From positions 1 through 41,312 of the forward strand of contig CALWZE010000020.1 of assembly GCA_944385925.1 (NCBI GenBank): a stretch of 41,312 bases of DNA, read 5' to 3'. This DNA comes from an uncultured Clostridia bacterium (GTDB lineage Bacteria > Bacillota > Clostridia > Oscillospirales > Ruminococcaceae). Made by a program: the position numbers and the translations under genes. Shown here piece after piece: positions 8,088 to 17,351 of the stretch (its first letter is position 1; every line of letters starts with the position of its first letter). Under the pieces are notes generated by a model. It made no database searches. It had not been told where the DNA came from and was given only the letters and a program-made list of their open reading frames with translations.

Positions 8088-8241
8088 CCTTTGCATGTTT
8101 TTTTCAACATCCTTACCCGATCCGTCCGCCATTTTCAAAACACTGCAATTCTTTGACGCCCCATTGTCTCAACAGGGGTTGAATTTTGGATGATTCTCTG
8201 TACTTTCGGGAAAATTAATGTTATTATTTAGCTAAAATGTT

Positions 8242-8271
8242 TTCAAAAATTCATCTTATCTGCTTTATAAT
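8242..8271 (+). promoter_or_regulatory. V-ATPase operon promoter
   Basis: TATAAT at 8266-8271 with a weak -35 (TTCAAA, 8242-8247, 18-base spacer), 27 bases before the first gene of the operon. The poor -35 could mean an activator or an extended -10. Confidence 0.65.
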
Positions 8272-8297
8272 GAACACTAAGGTGGTGATTTTGCAGG

Positions 8298-8606
8298 ATG
8301 ACAATACTCGAACAGATCAAGGATGCTGAACGGCAGGCCGCCGAGCTGCGTGCCCAGGCCGCCGCACAGGCTCGCGACATCGCCCGCGAAGGGGAACGCA
8401 GCGCGAGACTGGCCGCACAGGAGCTTGTTGACGCGGCAAAAGCAAAGGCGGAAAGCGATCTTGCGAAGGCTTCCAGACAGGCGGATGAAAAAGCCGCCGC
8501 GCTGGTTGAGCAGGAGAACGCGCGTGCCGACGAGATGGTTCGCAAAGCCGCCGCGCACACCGAAAACGCCGTGGTCTTTATTACGCAAGAGGTGCGCAAG
8601 TTATGA
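8298..8606 (+). CDS. ntpF: V-type ATPase peripheral stalk subunit (G/H; NtpF type)
   Basis: 102 residues, almost entirely one long charged helix rich in Ala, Glu, Lys and Arg (heptad pattern about residues 3-95), as expected for the peripheral-stalk partner of subunit E. It helps hold the catalytic head still while the central stalk turns. First gene of the V-ATPase operon; its stop overlaps the start of the next gene (ATGA). The ATG at 8298 is fixed by an in-frame stop just upstream. The ribosome site AAGGTGG lies rather far (about 12 bases) from the ATG, with GCAGG closer. Such coiled-coil proteins are identified mainly by position and length. Confidence 0.85.
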   Translation: MTILEQIKDAERQAAELRAQAAAQARDIAREGERSARLAAQELVDAAKAKAESDLAKASRQADEKAAALVEQENARADEMVRKAAAHTENAVVFITQEVRKL

Positions 8607-10471
8607 TTCTGCCGATGAAAAAGGCGACCATCTTCGCCATGCGCCGCGACCGGCAGGCGCTGCTGCTTGAATTGCAGCGCGCTTCGGTTCTCATGATCAC
8701 CGAGAACGACGGCAGCGTGCGGGATGAAAAGCTCGCCGAAACTGCGGCCGAGGTGCAGAGTTCGGCCGATGCGCTTCGCTTTGTCAAGCGTTATGGCGCA
8801 AAGCCCGGATTTTTTGAGGATCTGCCCACCGTCGATTACGACGAATTTATCCGGCGCAAAGAGGAGTCCGAAACGCTCGCGCAGGACGCGGCGCGCATTG
8901 AGAGCGAAATGGCTTCGGTTGAAGGAGAGATTTCCGCTGCCAAAAGCGCGCTGGAACAATATGACCCCTGGCTGCCGCTGGAAATTCCGCTGAACGAACT
9001 GCATGCTACCCAGACCTGTGCGGTGCACACCGGCTATATTCCCTCTGCGGCGGCGGACAGGCTTGCCGAGCTGGAAGAGCTTGGCGCTTATGTACAGCTG
9101 CTCGCACCGGCCGCCGGGTCGACCGCCTGCCTGATCGTTTGCCACAAAAGCGCAGACGGCCGGGTAATGGAAGCGGCAAAACCGCTCGGGTTTATTGAGG
9201 CGGCGCCTCCCGCTGCTGAAACAACCGCCCGCGCCGCCCACGACGCTCTGAATGCGCAGATCGAGTCGGCACGTGCCCGGTTGAGCGAACTTGCACAGCA
9301 GGCCGCACAGACCGGCGCGCGCATACGGGAAATTGAGCAGCTCTGCGATCAGCTAAACGCCGATTTGCAGCGCCGCAGTGTTCCGTTCAACGAAACCGAA
9401 AGCACTTTTTATATTCAGGGCTGGGTGCCGGAGAACCGGCTGGAAGATCTGGAAGAGGCCATCCATTATGCGACCGACGTTTACGATCTGGTTGTGGAGG
9501 ACCCCGCCGAGGACGAAAAGCCGCCGACACTGGTTAAAAACAACAAGCTGGTTACCCCGTTTGAGACCCTGACAGATATGTTCAGCCGCCCCAACCCGTT
9601 GGAGAACATTGACCCCAACCCGGCAATGGCGCCATGGTACTGGCTGATTTTCGGCATGATGATGGCGGATGTCGGTTACGGTTTTGTGATGCTGATCGCC
9701 ATTTGGCTGTTTATCAAGCTGAAAAAGCCGAAAGGGGAATTCCGCAAACTGACCACGGTGCTGATGTATGCGAGCATCCCCACCATCTTCTGGGGCATCA
9801 TGTTCGGCAGTTATTTCGGCGCCGAGTGGTTCCCGCCGGTGCTTGTCACGCCGCTTTACAGTCCGCTCAACGTTATGATCCTCTGCCTTGCGGTCGGCGG
9901 TGTGCATATCTGCTTCGGACTGGGCATCAGCGCCTACTACAAATTCCGCGCAGGCGGATGGCAGGACGCGCTGGGCAACCAGATCAGTTGGATCTTCCTG
10001 CTTGCGGGCATCGGGCTGCTGTTTGTGCCCGCCCTTAAGATGGCCAGTTATGTCTGTCTCGGAATCGGCGGCCTTCTGCTGCTCGCTTTTGCCAAATTCG
10101 AGACCGGAAATCCGCTCGTGCGCATTTTCGGCGGCATTGCCAAGCTCTATGACATCACCGGCTTTATGAGCGATATTCTCTCCTATTCCCGCATTCTCGC
10201 GCTCATGATGAGCAGCGGCGTGGTCGGCATGGTTATGAATATGCTTGCCGGTATGGTGCAGGGCAGCGTAATCGGCTGGATCTGTTCCATTCTGATTTAT
10301 GTTGTGGGACATGTGTTCAACCTCGCGATGGGCCTTCTTTCCGCTTATGTTCACGCGAGCCGTCTGCAATATATCGAATTTTACGGCAAATTTTATGAAG
10401 GCGGCGGTTACGCCTTCAATCCGCTCTCGGTTCAGCCCCGCTACACGAATGTGCTGACCGAGCGCAAATAA
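8603..10471 (+). CDS. ntpI: V-type ATPase membrane subunit a (NtpI)
   Basis: 622 residues. The N-terminal half (about 1-330) is cytoplasmic and partly coiled coil. The C-terminal half has seven or eight membrane helices, starting at PWYWLIFGMMMADVGYGFV and ending before residue 600. It forms the ion half-channels against the c-ring. The essential Arg is in SYSRILAL (R530). Subunits of this family are usually 620-700 residues, so the protein is complete. Start overlaps the ntpF stop. A 73-base gap with AGGAGG separates it from the c-subunit gene. Confidence 0.95.
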   Translation: MILPMKKATIFAMRRDRQALLLELQRASVLMITENDGSVRDEKLAETAAEVQSSADALRFVKRYGAKPGFFEDLPTVDYDEFIRRKEESETLAQDAARIESEMASVEGEISAAKSALEQYDPWLPLEIPLNELHATQTCAVHTGYIPSAAADRLAELEELGAYVQLLAPAAGSTACLIVCHKSADGRVMEAAKPLGFIEAAPPAAETTARAAHDALNAQIESARARLSELAQQAAQTGARIREIEQLCDQLNADLQRRSVPFNETESTFYIQGWVPENRLEDLEEAIHYATDVYDLVVEDPAEDEKPPTLVKNNKLVTPFETLTDMFSRPNPLENIDPNPAMAPWYWLIFGMMMADVGYGFVMLIAIWLFIKLKKPKGEFRKLTTVLMYASIPTIFWGIMFGSYFGAEWFPPVLVTPLYSPLNVMILCLAVGGVHICFGLGISAYYKFRAGGWQDALGNQISWIFLLAGIGLLFVPALKMASYVCLGIGGLLLLAFAKFETGNPLVRIFGGIAKLYDITGFMSDILSYSRILALMMSSGVVGMVMNMLAGMVQGSVIGWICSILIYVVGHVFNLAMGLLSAYVHASRLQYIEFYGKFYEGGGYAFNPLSVQPRYTNVLTERK

Positions 10472-10544
10472 ACCCTATTTTTGTTTTCCATTTTAATCAA
10501 AATATTAAATAAGCTTTCTCAAACATTTTTGGAGGTACATCAAC

Positions 10545-11012
10545 ATGTCATTCGGTATGGTAATCGCGATCATCGGCGCCGCACTTGCGGTCGTTCTCCC
10601 GGGTATCGGTTCCGCTTACGGCGTCCGCATCGGCGGCCAGGCAGCTGCCGGCGTCTGCACCGAGAATCCCGACCTGTTCGGTAAGCTGCTGGTTATCGAG
10701 GCGCTGCCCGGCACCCAGGGCATTTACGGCTTCCTGACCGGCGTTATGGTCATGCTGCAGCTCGGTCTGCTCGGCGGCGGCGCTTCCGAGATCAGCACGG
10801 CGCTTGGCTGGCAGTACTTTGGCGCCTGCATGCCCATTGCGCTCGGCGGCCTGTTCTCCGCCATCTATCAGGGCAAGGTTGCCGTCTCGGCCATTCATAT
10901 GACCGCAAAACAGCCGGGCGCTTCCGGTAAGGGCATTACCATGACCGCGCTGGTCGAGACCTACGCGATTCTCGCGCTGCTCATCTCGATCCTGCTGGTT
11001 GTCAACCTGTAA
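10545..11012 (+). CDS. ntpK: V-type ATPase c-ring subunit K with Na+-site residues
   Basis: 155 residues with four membrane helices (a duplicated hairpin), the proteolipid that forms the rotor ring. The residues that bind sodium in Enterococcus hirae NtpK are all present at the matching places: L54, T57, Q58 and Y61 in LPGTQGIYGF, Q109 in IYQGKVA, and the carboxylate E138 in VETYAIL. This strongly suggests sodium rather than proton transport, an inference from known structures. The ribosome site TGGAGG lies nine bases before ATG. High expression is expected, as the ring needs about ten copies. Confidence 0.95.
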   Translation: MSFGMVIAIIGAALAVVLPGIGSAYGVRIGGQAAAGVCTENPDLFGKLLVIEALPGTQGIYGFLTGVMVMLQLGLLGGGASEISTALGWQYFGACMPIALGGLFSAIYQGKVAVSAIHMTAKQPGASGKGITMTALVETYAILALLISILLVVNL

Positions 11013-11064
11013 TCGGACGTCTGTATCGTCCCTGTTATTTTTGACGAAAGGCGGACCCGGATTT

Positions 11065-11688
11065 ATGGGAGCACAACAGATTCTGGATACGATCCGGCTG
11101 GACGCGCAGGCTGACGCGCAGCGCATGCTCAATGCGGCGCAGGCCGAAGCGGAAAAGGCAAAAGCCGATGCGCTCGCCGCGGCAGGCAGTGAAGCCGCCG
11201 GAATCGAGGCAAAGGCCGCTGCCGAAGCGGCGGAAACCGAAAAGCGCCGTCTGCTGACAGCCGGCATCGAGGCGCGCAAAAGCGCGCTTGCCAAAAAGCG
11301 GGCGCTTATTGACGAGGTATTTGCGCAGGCGAAACAGGCACTGTGCAGCCTTTCCGGCGAGGAGTACCGCGCGCTGGTCTGCGGTCTTGTCACGCAGGGC
11401 GCGCAAACCGGCTGCGAACAGGTTGTCGTTCCGGCAGATGTTGCGGAGCGTTATACCAGGCCTTTTCTCGGCGGCAAGACAATGCTGGAGCTGTTAAACG
11501 AGGCGCTTGTGCAAGCCGGCAAGACCGGATCGCTGACCCTCAGCGATCGCACCGGCAATTTTGCGGGTGGCGTTCAGCTCATCGGCGAGGAAAGCGATGT
11601 CGACTGTTCGTTCGGCGCGCTGGTGGACGCGTTCCGCGATGAAAACGAAGCAAAGGTTTATGCCCTTTTGTTTCAGACGGAGGAATAA
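11065..11688 (+). CDS. ntpE: V-type ATPase subunit E
   Basis: 207 residues. The N-terminal 90 form a long Ala/Glu/Lys-rich helix (DAQADAQRMLNAAQAEAEKA), and the C-terminal part is a globular domain with GGVQLIGEESDVDCSFGALVD, typical of subunit E. With NtpF it builds the peripheral stalk linking the catalytic head to subunits C and I. I chose the ATG at 11065 (MGAQQILDTIRL): an upstream start at 10999 would overlap the preceding gene and add a segment unlike the family, and AAAGGCGG lies ahead of the chosen ATG. Confidence 0.92.
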   Translation: MGAQQILDTIRLDAQADAQRMLNAAQAEAEKAKADALAAAGSEAAGIEAKAAAEAAETEKRRLLTAGIEARKSALAKKRALIDEVFAQAKQALCSLSGEEYRALVCGLVTQGAQTGCEQVVVPADVAERYTRPFLGGKTMLELLNEALVQAGKTGSLTLSDRTGNFAGGVQLIGEESDVDCSFGALVDAFRDENEAKVYALLFQTEE

Positions 11689-11691
11689 TCT

Positions 11692-12648
11692 ATGCCTTCG
11701 GATAACTACCCTTACGCCGTTGGCCGGGTGCGTTTGCTGGAAAACGCGCTGCTGGACCGCGGCAAGCTTGCGCGGCTGCGTGAGCTTGGCTATGATGAAG
11801 CGCTGCGCCAACTGAACGACTGGGGCTATGCGGCGGATTACCCGATCAAAAACGATCCGGATGCGCTCATCGCGTTTCGGCGCGCAGAGGTGCGCGCCCA
11901 GGTCGCGGATATTACCCCCGACCCGGCGCTGACCAACTTGTTTTATCTGGATATGGACGCGACCAACCTGAAGCTCCTGCTTAAAAGCCGCCTGCTTGGC
12001 GGCAAAGCAGAGGCGGATGAGGCGCTCAGCGCGGGCGTATTCCCGCTGGATACCCTGCGGCAGGCTGTGGAAAACGCCGACTATTCGGCGCTTGGCAAAC
12101 CGCTTTGCGGCGCGCTTGGCGCGCTTGAGGCGGAATTGAAGCTGCATGTCGATCCTCGCCTGCTCAGCGCTTCGGTGGACAAGGCGATTTTTACCCACAT
12201 TGCGGCGGTCCTGAAAAAGCGCCGCAATGCATTCTGCTCCAACTATTTTACCAATAAAATCGACTATACCAACGTTCTGTCAGTGCTTCGCGCGCGGGCG
12301 CTGGGCTGGGATGAAACCGATCTTGCGCCGATGCTGGCGCCGGGTGGACGTCTTGACGAGCCGACGCTGCTCGCCGCGCTTTCCGCGGCGGAAGAACAGC
12401 TGCCGGCGCTGCTCGCCTCCGGCTTCAATGCCGAAGGGCTGCGCCGGGCGCTTGAACTCTACCGCAGCGGTTCTTTTGAAGCGGCCCGGGATCAGATCGA
12501 TGAATCGCTTTTGGCCCTTGCGCTGGAAGGCCGGTATGATTCTTTCGGAATCGGGCCGATCGCCTGGTTTATCCTCGCGAGCGAGAGCGAGTGCCGCACC
12601 CTTCGGGTGCTGTTTGCAAAAAAACGCGCGGACAGGGCAAACGCTTAA
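11692..12648 (+). CDS. ntpC: V-type ATPase subunit C (d-type, NtpC)
   Basis: 318 residues, all-helical V-ATPase C/d family, the funnel-shaped socket that couples the central stalk to the c-ring. The family's repeat-like signature is visible: GRVRLLENALLD near the start, YLDMDATNLKLLLKSR near residue 85 and YFTNKIDYTNVLSVLRAR near residue 185. Three bases separate it from ntpE, with GAGGAAT as ribosome site. Family members are about 320-340 residues, so it is full length. Confidence 0.92.
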   Translation: MPSDNYPYAVGRVRLLENALLDRGKLARLRELGYDEALRQLNDWGYAADYPIKNDPDALIAFRRAEVRAQVADITPDPALTNLFYLDMDATNLKLLLKSRLLGGKAEADEALSAGVFPLDTLRQAVENADYSALGKPLCGALGALEAELKLHVDPRLLSASVDKAIFTHIAAVLKKRRNAFCSNYFTNKIDYTNVLSVLRARALGWDETDLAPMLAPGGRLDEPTLLAALSAAEEQLPALLASGFNAEGLRRALELYRSGSFEAARDQIDESLLALALEGRYDSFGIGPIAWFILASESECRTLRVLFAKKRADRANA

Positions 12649-12663
12649 AGGAGGGCGCGGATT

Positions 12664-13002
12664 ATGGCAGAACAGATTAAGATCGCGGTCGTCGGCGACC
12701 GTGACTCGGTGATGCTGTGGGGCGCGCTCGGCGTCCAGACGGTCTTTGCGGACGAACCGCGGGAGATCGAGCGCGCGGTGCATAAGCTTGCGCGGGAAGG
12801 CGCCGCGATCATTTATATCACCGAGCAGGCAATGGTCAAAATCCCCGAAGCGGTGGAGAAATATAAGACCGTGCCTTTTCCCGCGATTATCCCCATTCCC
12901 AATGCCGAGGGCAGCCTCGGACTTGGAATGAAGGGCATCCGGGACAATATCGAGAAGGCGATCGGCGCCGATCTCCTCTTTGAACAGGAAGGTAACAGCT
13001 GA
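12664..13002 (+). CDS. ntpG: V-type ATPase subunit F (NtpG)
   Basis: 112 residues, V-ATPase subunit F family, a small Rossmann-like protein bound to the central stalk subunit D. It starts [19 protein letters not shown], with the conserved VVGD loop, and has [10 protein letters not shown] in the middle and [16 protein letters not shown] near the end. AAAGGAGG lies upstream. The stop overlaps the start of ntpA (TGATG). Confidence 0.93.
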   Translation: MAEQIKIAVVGDRDSVMLWGALGVQTVFADEPREIERAVHKLAREGAAIIYITEQAMVKIPEAVEKYKTVPFPAIIPIPNAEGSLGLGMKGIRDNIEKAIGADLLFEQEGNS

Positions 13003-14792
13003 TGAATGAAAACAACGCAGTCATCGAAAAGGTCGCGGGCCCGCTGATTGTCGCGTCCGGCATGCGCAGCAGCCAGATGTACGACGTGGTCCGCGTTTCG
13101 GATAAGCGCCTGATCGGCGAGATCATCGAACTTCGCGGCGACCGGGCGTCCATCCAGGTTTATGAGGATACGGCGGGGCTTGGGCCGGGCGAACCGGTCT
13201 ACTCCACCGGCGAACCGCTTTCGGTCGAGCTTGCGCCCGGCCTGATCGGCGGCATCTTTGACGGCATTCAGCGCCCGCTTGAGCGCATCTATGAGCAGGC
13301 GGGCGACCGCATCGCGCGCGGCGTGGATATTCCCAAGCTGGATCGCGAGGCGAAGTGGAACTTCGTGCCGGTCGCAAAACCCGGCGACAAGCTCGGGCCC
13401 GGCGACGTGCTCGGCACGGTAGAGGAGACGCCCGCCGTCACCCAGAAAATCATGGTTCCTCCGGGGATGTCCGGCGAAGTGGCCGATATCCGCGCGGGCG
13501 AATTCACCATCGAGGAGACGGTCGCGACCCTCAAGCTTGAGGACGGCAGTCTCAAGGAACTCAGCATGCTTCAGAAATGGCCGGTTCGCCGCGGGCGTCC
13601 CTTTGCTGAAAAGCTCACCCCGACCGAGCCGATGATCACCGGCCAGCGCACCATCGACACCCTGTTCCCGATCTCCAAGGGCGGCGTCGCGGCGATCCCC
13701 GGCCCCTTTGGTTCGGGCAAAACGGTCGTGCAGCACCAGCTTGCAAAATGGGCGGACGCGGACATCATCGTCTATATCGGCTGCGGCGAGCGCGGCAATG
13801 AGATGACCGACGTGCTCATGGAGTTCCCCGAACTGAAAGACCCGCGCACCGGGTTGCCGCTGATGAAGCGCACTGTGCTCATCGCCAACACCTCGGACAT
13901 GCCGGTTGCGGCCCGCGAGGCCTCCATTTACACCGGCATCACCATTGCCGAATACTTCCGCGACATGGGCTATAAGGTCGCGATCATGGCGGACTCCACC
14001 TCCCGCTGGGCTGAGGCGCTGCGCGAGATGTCCGGCCGTCTGGAAGAGATGCCGGGCGAGGAAGGTTATCCCGCCTATCTGTCCAGCCGTCTGGCCGAGT
14101 TCTATGAACGCGCAGGCATCGTGACCTGCCTTGGCAGCGATCACCGCACCGGCGCGATCACCGCTATCGGCGCGGTTTCCCCTCCGGGCGGCGATACCTC
14201 CGAGCCGGTTTCGCAGGCGACGCTGCGCATCGTCAAGGTGTTCTGGGGCCTGTCCAGCGCCCTTGCGCAGAAGCGGCATTTCCCGGCGATCGACTGGCTG
14301 ACCAGCTACTCGCTGTACAAGGACAATATGGGCGCCTACTATGACCGCAACATCGGCGCCGACTGGTCCAGGCTGGTCGCCGACACAATGGGGCTTTTAC
14401 AGGACGAGGCTGAGCTGGAAGAGATCGTCCGGCTGGTCGGCGTGGACGCGCTGAGCTTTAAGGATCGCCTCAAGCTGGAGAGCGCCCGCAGCATCCGCGA
14501 GGACTATCTGCATCAGATCGCTTTCCACGACGTGGACACCTACACCAGCCCGCAGAAACAGTACGGAATGCTCAAGGCGATCCACCGCTGGTATGAAAAA
14601 GCAAACGAAGCGCTGGACAAGGACGTCGCGTTCAGCAAGATCACCTCGATGAAGGTCATCGAGAAGATTGGACGTATGAAATACATTACCGAGGACGAAT
14701 TCCCCGAACGCATCAACGCGATCAACGCCGAGATGGACGACGAGTTCGCCGCGCTCATGGGAGGAGACGAAGCATATGCGCAAGGAATATAA
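13002..14792 (+). CDS. ntpA: V-type ATPase catalytic subunit A
   Basis: 596 residues, the ATP-hydrolysing subunit. The Walker A loop is GPFGSGKT (234-241). The non-homologous insertion before it (about 115-195) distinguishes A-type subunits from F-type beta. [13 protein letters not shown] carries the catalytic Glu region, and [20 protein letters not shown] is the Walker B/switch region. The length matches the usual 585-600. It is coupled by TGATG to ntpG and overlaps ntpB by 17 bases. Long antisense open frames across it are codon-bias shadows. Confidence 0.98.
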   Translation: MNENNAVIEKVAGPLIVASGMRSSQMYDVVRVSDKRLIGEIIELRGDRASIQVYEDTAGLGPGEPVYSTGEPLSVELAPGLIGGIFDGIQRPLERIYEQAGDRIARGVDIPKLDREAKWNFVPVAKPGDKLGPGDVLGTVEETPAVTQKIMVPPGMSGEVADIRAGEFTIEETVATLKLEDGSLKELSMLQKWPVRRGRPFAEKLTPTEPMITGQRTIDTLFPISKGGVAAIPGPFGSGKTVVQHQLAKWADADIIVYIGCGERGNEMTDVLMEFPELKDPRTGLPLMKRTVLIANTSDMPVAAREASIYTGITIAEYFRDMGYKVAIMADSTSRWAEALREMSGRLEEMPGEEGYPAYLSSRLAEFYERAGIVTCLGSDHRTGAITAIGAVSPPGGDTSEPVSQATLRIVKVFWGLSSALAQKRHFPAIDWLTSYSLYKDNMGAYYDRNIGADWSRLVADTMGLLQDEAELEEIVRLVGVDALSFKDRLKLESARSIREDYLHQIAFHDVDTYTSPQKQYGMLKAIHRWYEKANEALDKDVAFSKITSMKVIEKIGRMKYITEDEFPERINAINAEMDDEFAALMGGDEAYAQGI

Positions 14793-16167
14793 AACCATTC
14801 GCGAGGTCGTCGGCCCCCTGATGCTGGTTGAAGGGGTCGAAGGGGTCAAATACGACGAGCTGGTCGAGATCGAGCAGCAAAGCGGCGAGATCCGTTACGG
14901 CAAGGTGCTGGAGATCAACAAGGACAAGGCGCTGGTCCAGCTGTTTGAAAGCTCTCAGGGACTCAAAATTATGACCAGCAAGGCCCGTTTTCTCGGCCAC
15001 GGCACCCTGCTCGAGGTTTCCCGCGACATGCTGGGCCGTGTCTTTGACGGCATGGGCAATCCGATCGACGGCGGCCCCGCCATCATTCCCGAAAAGAAGA
15101 TGGACATCAACGGTTCGCCGCTCAACCCGGCCGCCCGCGACTACCCGGCCGAATTTATCCAGACTGGTATTTCGGCCATCGACGGTCTGAATACTCTGGT
15201 ACGCGGCCAGAAACTGCCGGTATTCTCCGGCTCCGGCCTGCCGCACTCCCAGCTCGCGGCCCAGATCGCGCGTCAGGCAAAGGTGCGCGCCTCGGGCGAG
15301 GGCTTCGCGGTCGTGTTTGCCGCCATCGGCATCACCTTTGAAGAGGCCGACTTCTTCATCAGCGATTTCCGCAAAACCGGCGCCATCGAGCGCACGGTGC
15401 TTTTCATGAACCTCGCGAACGACCCCGCGGTCGAGCGCATCGCGACCCCGCGTCTGGCGATCACCTGCGCGGAATACCTCGCCTATGAGCTGGGAATGCA
15501 CGTCCTGGTCATCATGACCGACATCACCAACTATGCCGAGGCGCTGCGCGAGGTTTCGGCCGCCCGCAAGGAGATCCCCGGTCGCCGCGGCTATCCCGGT
15601 TACATGTACACCGACCTTGCGTCGCTGTATGAGCGCGCCGGCCGCATCAAGGGAAATCCCGGCTCGATCACCCAGATCCCGATTCTGTCCATGCCGGAAG
15701 ACGACAAGACCCACCCGATCCCCGACCTGACCGGTTATATCACCGAGGGACAGATCATTCTTTCCCGCGAGCTTTACCGGCGCGGCATTACGCCCCCAAT
15801 CGACGTGCTGCCCTCGCTTTCCCGTTTGAAGGACAAGGGCACCGGCGCAGGCAAGACCCGCGAGGACCATTCGGACACCATGAACCAGCTTTTCTCGGCC
15901 TCTGCCCGCGGCAAGGACGCAAAGGAGCTGGCGGTCATCCTCGGCGACGCGGCGCTTTCCCCGGTCGACAAGCTCTATGCCGAGTTTGCGACCCAGTTTG
16001 AGCAGCAGTACGTTTCCCAGGGTTACAATACCAACCGCACCATCGAGGAGACCCTCGATCTCGGCTGGAAACTGCTGAAGATCCTGCCGCGCACCGAGCT
16101 CAAGCGTATCCGGGACGAATATCTGGACAAGTACTGGCCGCTTGAAAAATCCGAGGACAACGACTGA
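14776..16167 (+). CDS. ntpB: V-type ATPase regulatory subunit B
   Basis: 463 residues, the non-catalytic nucleotide-head subunit that alternates with A. It lacks a proper P-loop: the region reads [20 protein letters not shown], as in all B subunits. Other family marks are [23 protein letters not shown] (given in parts: [28 protein letters not shown]) and [11 protein letters not shown]. The start lies within the end of ntpA, and its ribosome site GGGAGG is inside ntpA. Confidence 0.98.
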   Translation: MRKEYKTIREVVGPLMLVEGVEGVKYDELVEIEQQSGEIRYGKVLEINKDKALVQLFESSQGLKIMTSKARFLGHGTLLEVSRDMLGRVFDGMGNPIDGGPAIIPEKKMDINGSPLNPAARDYPAEFIQTGISAIDGLNTLVRGQKLPVFSGSGLPHSQLAAQIARQAKVRASGEGFAVVFAAIGITFEEADFFISDFRKTGAIERTVLFMNLANDPAVERIATPRLAITCAEYLAYELGMHVLVIMTDITNYAEALREVSAARKEIPGRRGYPGYMYTDLASLYERAGRIKGNPGSITQIPILSMPEDDKTHPIPDLTGYITEGQIILSRELYRRGITPPIDVLPSLSRLKDKGTGAGKTREDHSDTMNQLFSASARGKDAKELAVILGDAALSPVDKLYAEFATQFEQQYVSQGYNTNRTIEETLDLGWKLLKILPRTELKRIRDEYLDKYWPLEKSEDND

Positions 16168-16201
16168 TCCCGTCTGTTTTTAGGAAAGGAGTTCATGCCG
16201 C

Positions 16202-16861
16202 ATGGCAAAACTCGTAAACCCGACCCGAATGGAGCTGACCCGGCTCAAAAAGCGGCTGAAAACCGCCGCGCGTGGGCATAAACTGCTCAAGGACAAGCGC
16301 GACGAGATGGTGCGGCGCTTCATCGAGGTCGTCAAGGAAAACAAAAAACGGCGTGCGGCGGTCGAGCAGAAGCTTGCGCAGGCGATGAACCGCTTTTCGG
16401 TCGCCCGCGCCGAGATGGGCAATGCCGCTGTCACCGAAGCGCTGCTTTACCCCATCCGTACAGCCAAGGTACGCACCGATCTGCGCAACATCATGAGTGT
16501 TGAAACGCCTACCTTCCGTCTGCTGGACAACGGCGGCTCTTTCGAGCTGCCTTACGGCTTCGCCTTTTCGTCCAGCGAGCTGGACGGCGCGGTGCTGGAT
16601 CTCGCGGCGCTGCTGCCTGATCTCATCGAGCTGGCGGAAACCGAAAAGACCGCCAACATGCTTGCGGACGAGATCGAGAAGACCCGCCGGCGCGTCAACG
16701 CGCTCGAGCACGTCATGATCCCCGAAATGGAGCAGCAGATCCGCTATATTACCATGAAGCTGGAAGAAAACGAGCGCGGCAACCAGACCCGCCTGATGAA
16801 GGTAAAGGATATGCTTGCCGCCGAACGGGAAGAGGAGCAGCCCCAGGCCCCGACAGCCTGA
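16202..16861 (+). CDS. ntpD: V-type ATPase central stalk subunit D
   Basis: 219 residues, subunit D, the coiled-coil rotor axle inserted into the A3B3 head. The N-terminus is diagnostic: NPTRMELTRLKKRLKTA, then LLKDKRDEMVRRF. The C-terminal helix returns at about 150-205 (RRRVNALEHVMIPEMEQQIR). GGAAAGGAG lies ahead of the ATG. It is the last gene of the operon. The H and J genes found in Enterococcus are absent here. Confidence 0.96.
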   Translation: MAKLVNPTRMELTRLKKRLKTAARGHKLLKDKRDEMVRRFIEVVKENKKRRAAVEQKLAQAMNRFSVARAEMGNAAVTEALLYPIRTAKVRTDLRNIMSVETPTFRLLDNGGSFELPYGFAFSSSELDGAVLDLAALLPDLIELAETEKTANMLADEIEKTRRRVNALEHVMIPEMEQQIRYITMKLEENERGNQTRLMKVKDMLAAEREEEQPQAPTA

Positions 16862-17009
16862 GCGTCCGCTTTTGTTCCACGTTTGAAACAACGCATTTGC
16901 AGCCTTCTTTTCGGCCCGAAAGCGGCCATTCGCAGTTTTTCGATCCACTTGTGTCATGAACATGCGTCTGCTGTTTTTCGGAAATATCGCCGTTTAACGG
17001 ACAATCAAA

Positions 17010-17045
17010 ACAAAGACCACCGGCCAAAGCCGGTGGTCTTTTTGC
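17010..17045 (+). terminator. V-ATPase operon terminator
   Basis: The 13-bp stem AAAGACCACCGGC/GCCGGTGGTCTTT (17012-17024 with 17029-17041), loop CAAA and trailing T's, 150 bases after ntpD. Confidence 0.92.
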
Positions 17046-17351
17046 GTTTATCGATGTTTTAAACAAGGCGGAAAACAGGATGGGACAGGAAAGAACCCTG
17101 CCTTTTTCCAAAAACGAATCCGGTTCTCGCCGCAGCGGGACAGATAAACTGTCAACATCGCCGCCGGCTATTCAATTGGACATACTATTCCTGCTTTACT
17201 CCCAGAATATGCCGGCCAAGCGCTTTCTCAGCAATCCGTTTTCCGCATTGACAGCGAATTCCGGACTTTGAATGCCCGCAGCTCGTCGGTTGATTTTTCC
17301 CATTAACGAACAGAAACCAATACTGCGCTATAGGCCTGCCGGAGCAGGCAT
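17046..17351. other. Intergenic stretch without a recognisable gene
   Basis: It lies between the V-ATPase terminator and the 3' end of the PucR-type gene. I see only a GCCTGC/GCAGGC hairpin (17334-17349) and a 15-base match (17243-17257) to 1401-1415. No clear poly-T terminator for the regulator gene is visible. Confidence 0.4.

Noticed and set aside
12813-15870. Long minus-strand open frames (488 and 371 codons) opposite V-ATPase subunits A and B
   Set aside because: They lie wholly antisense to two highly conserved genes and show shadow-type composition.
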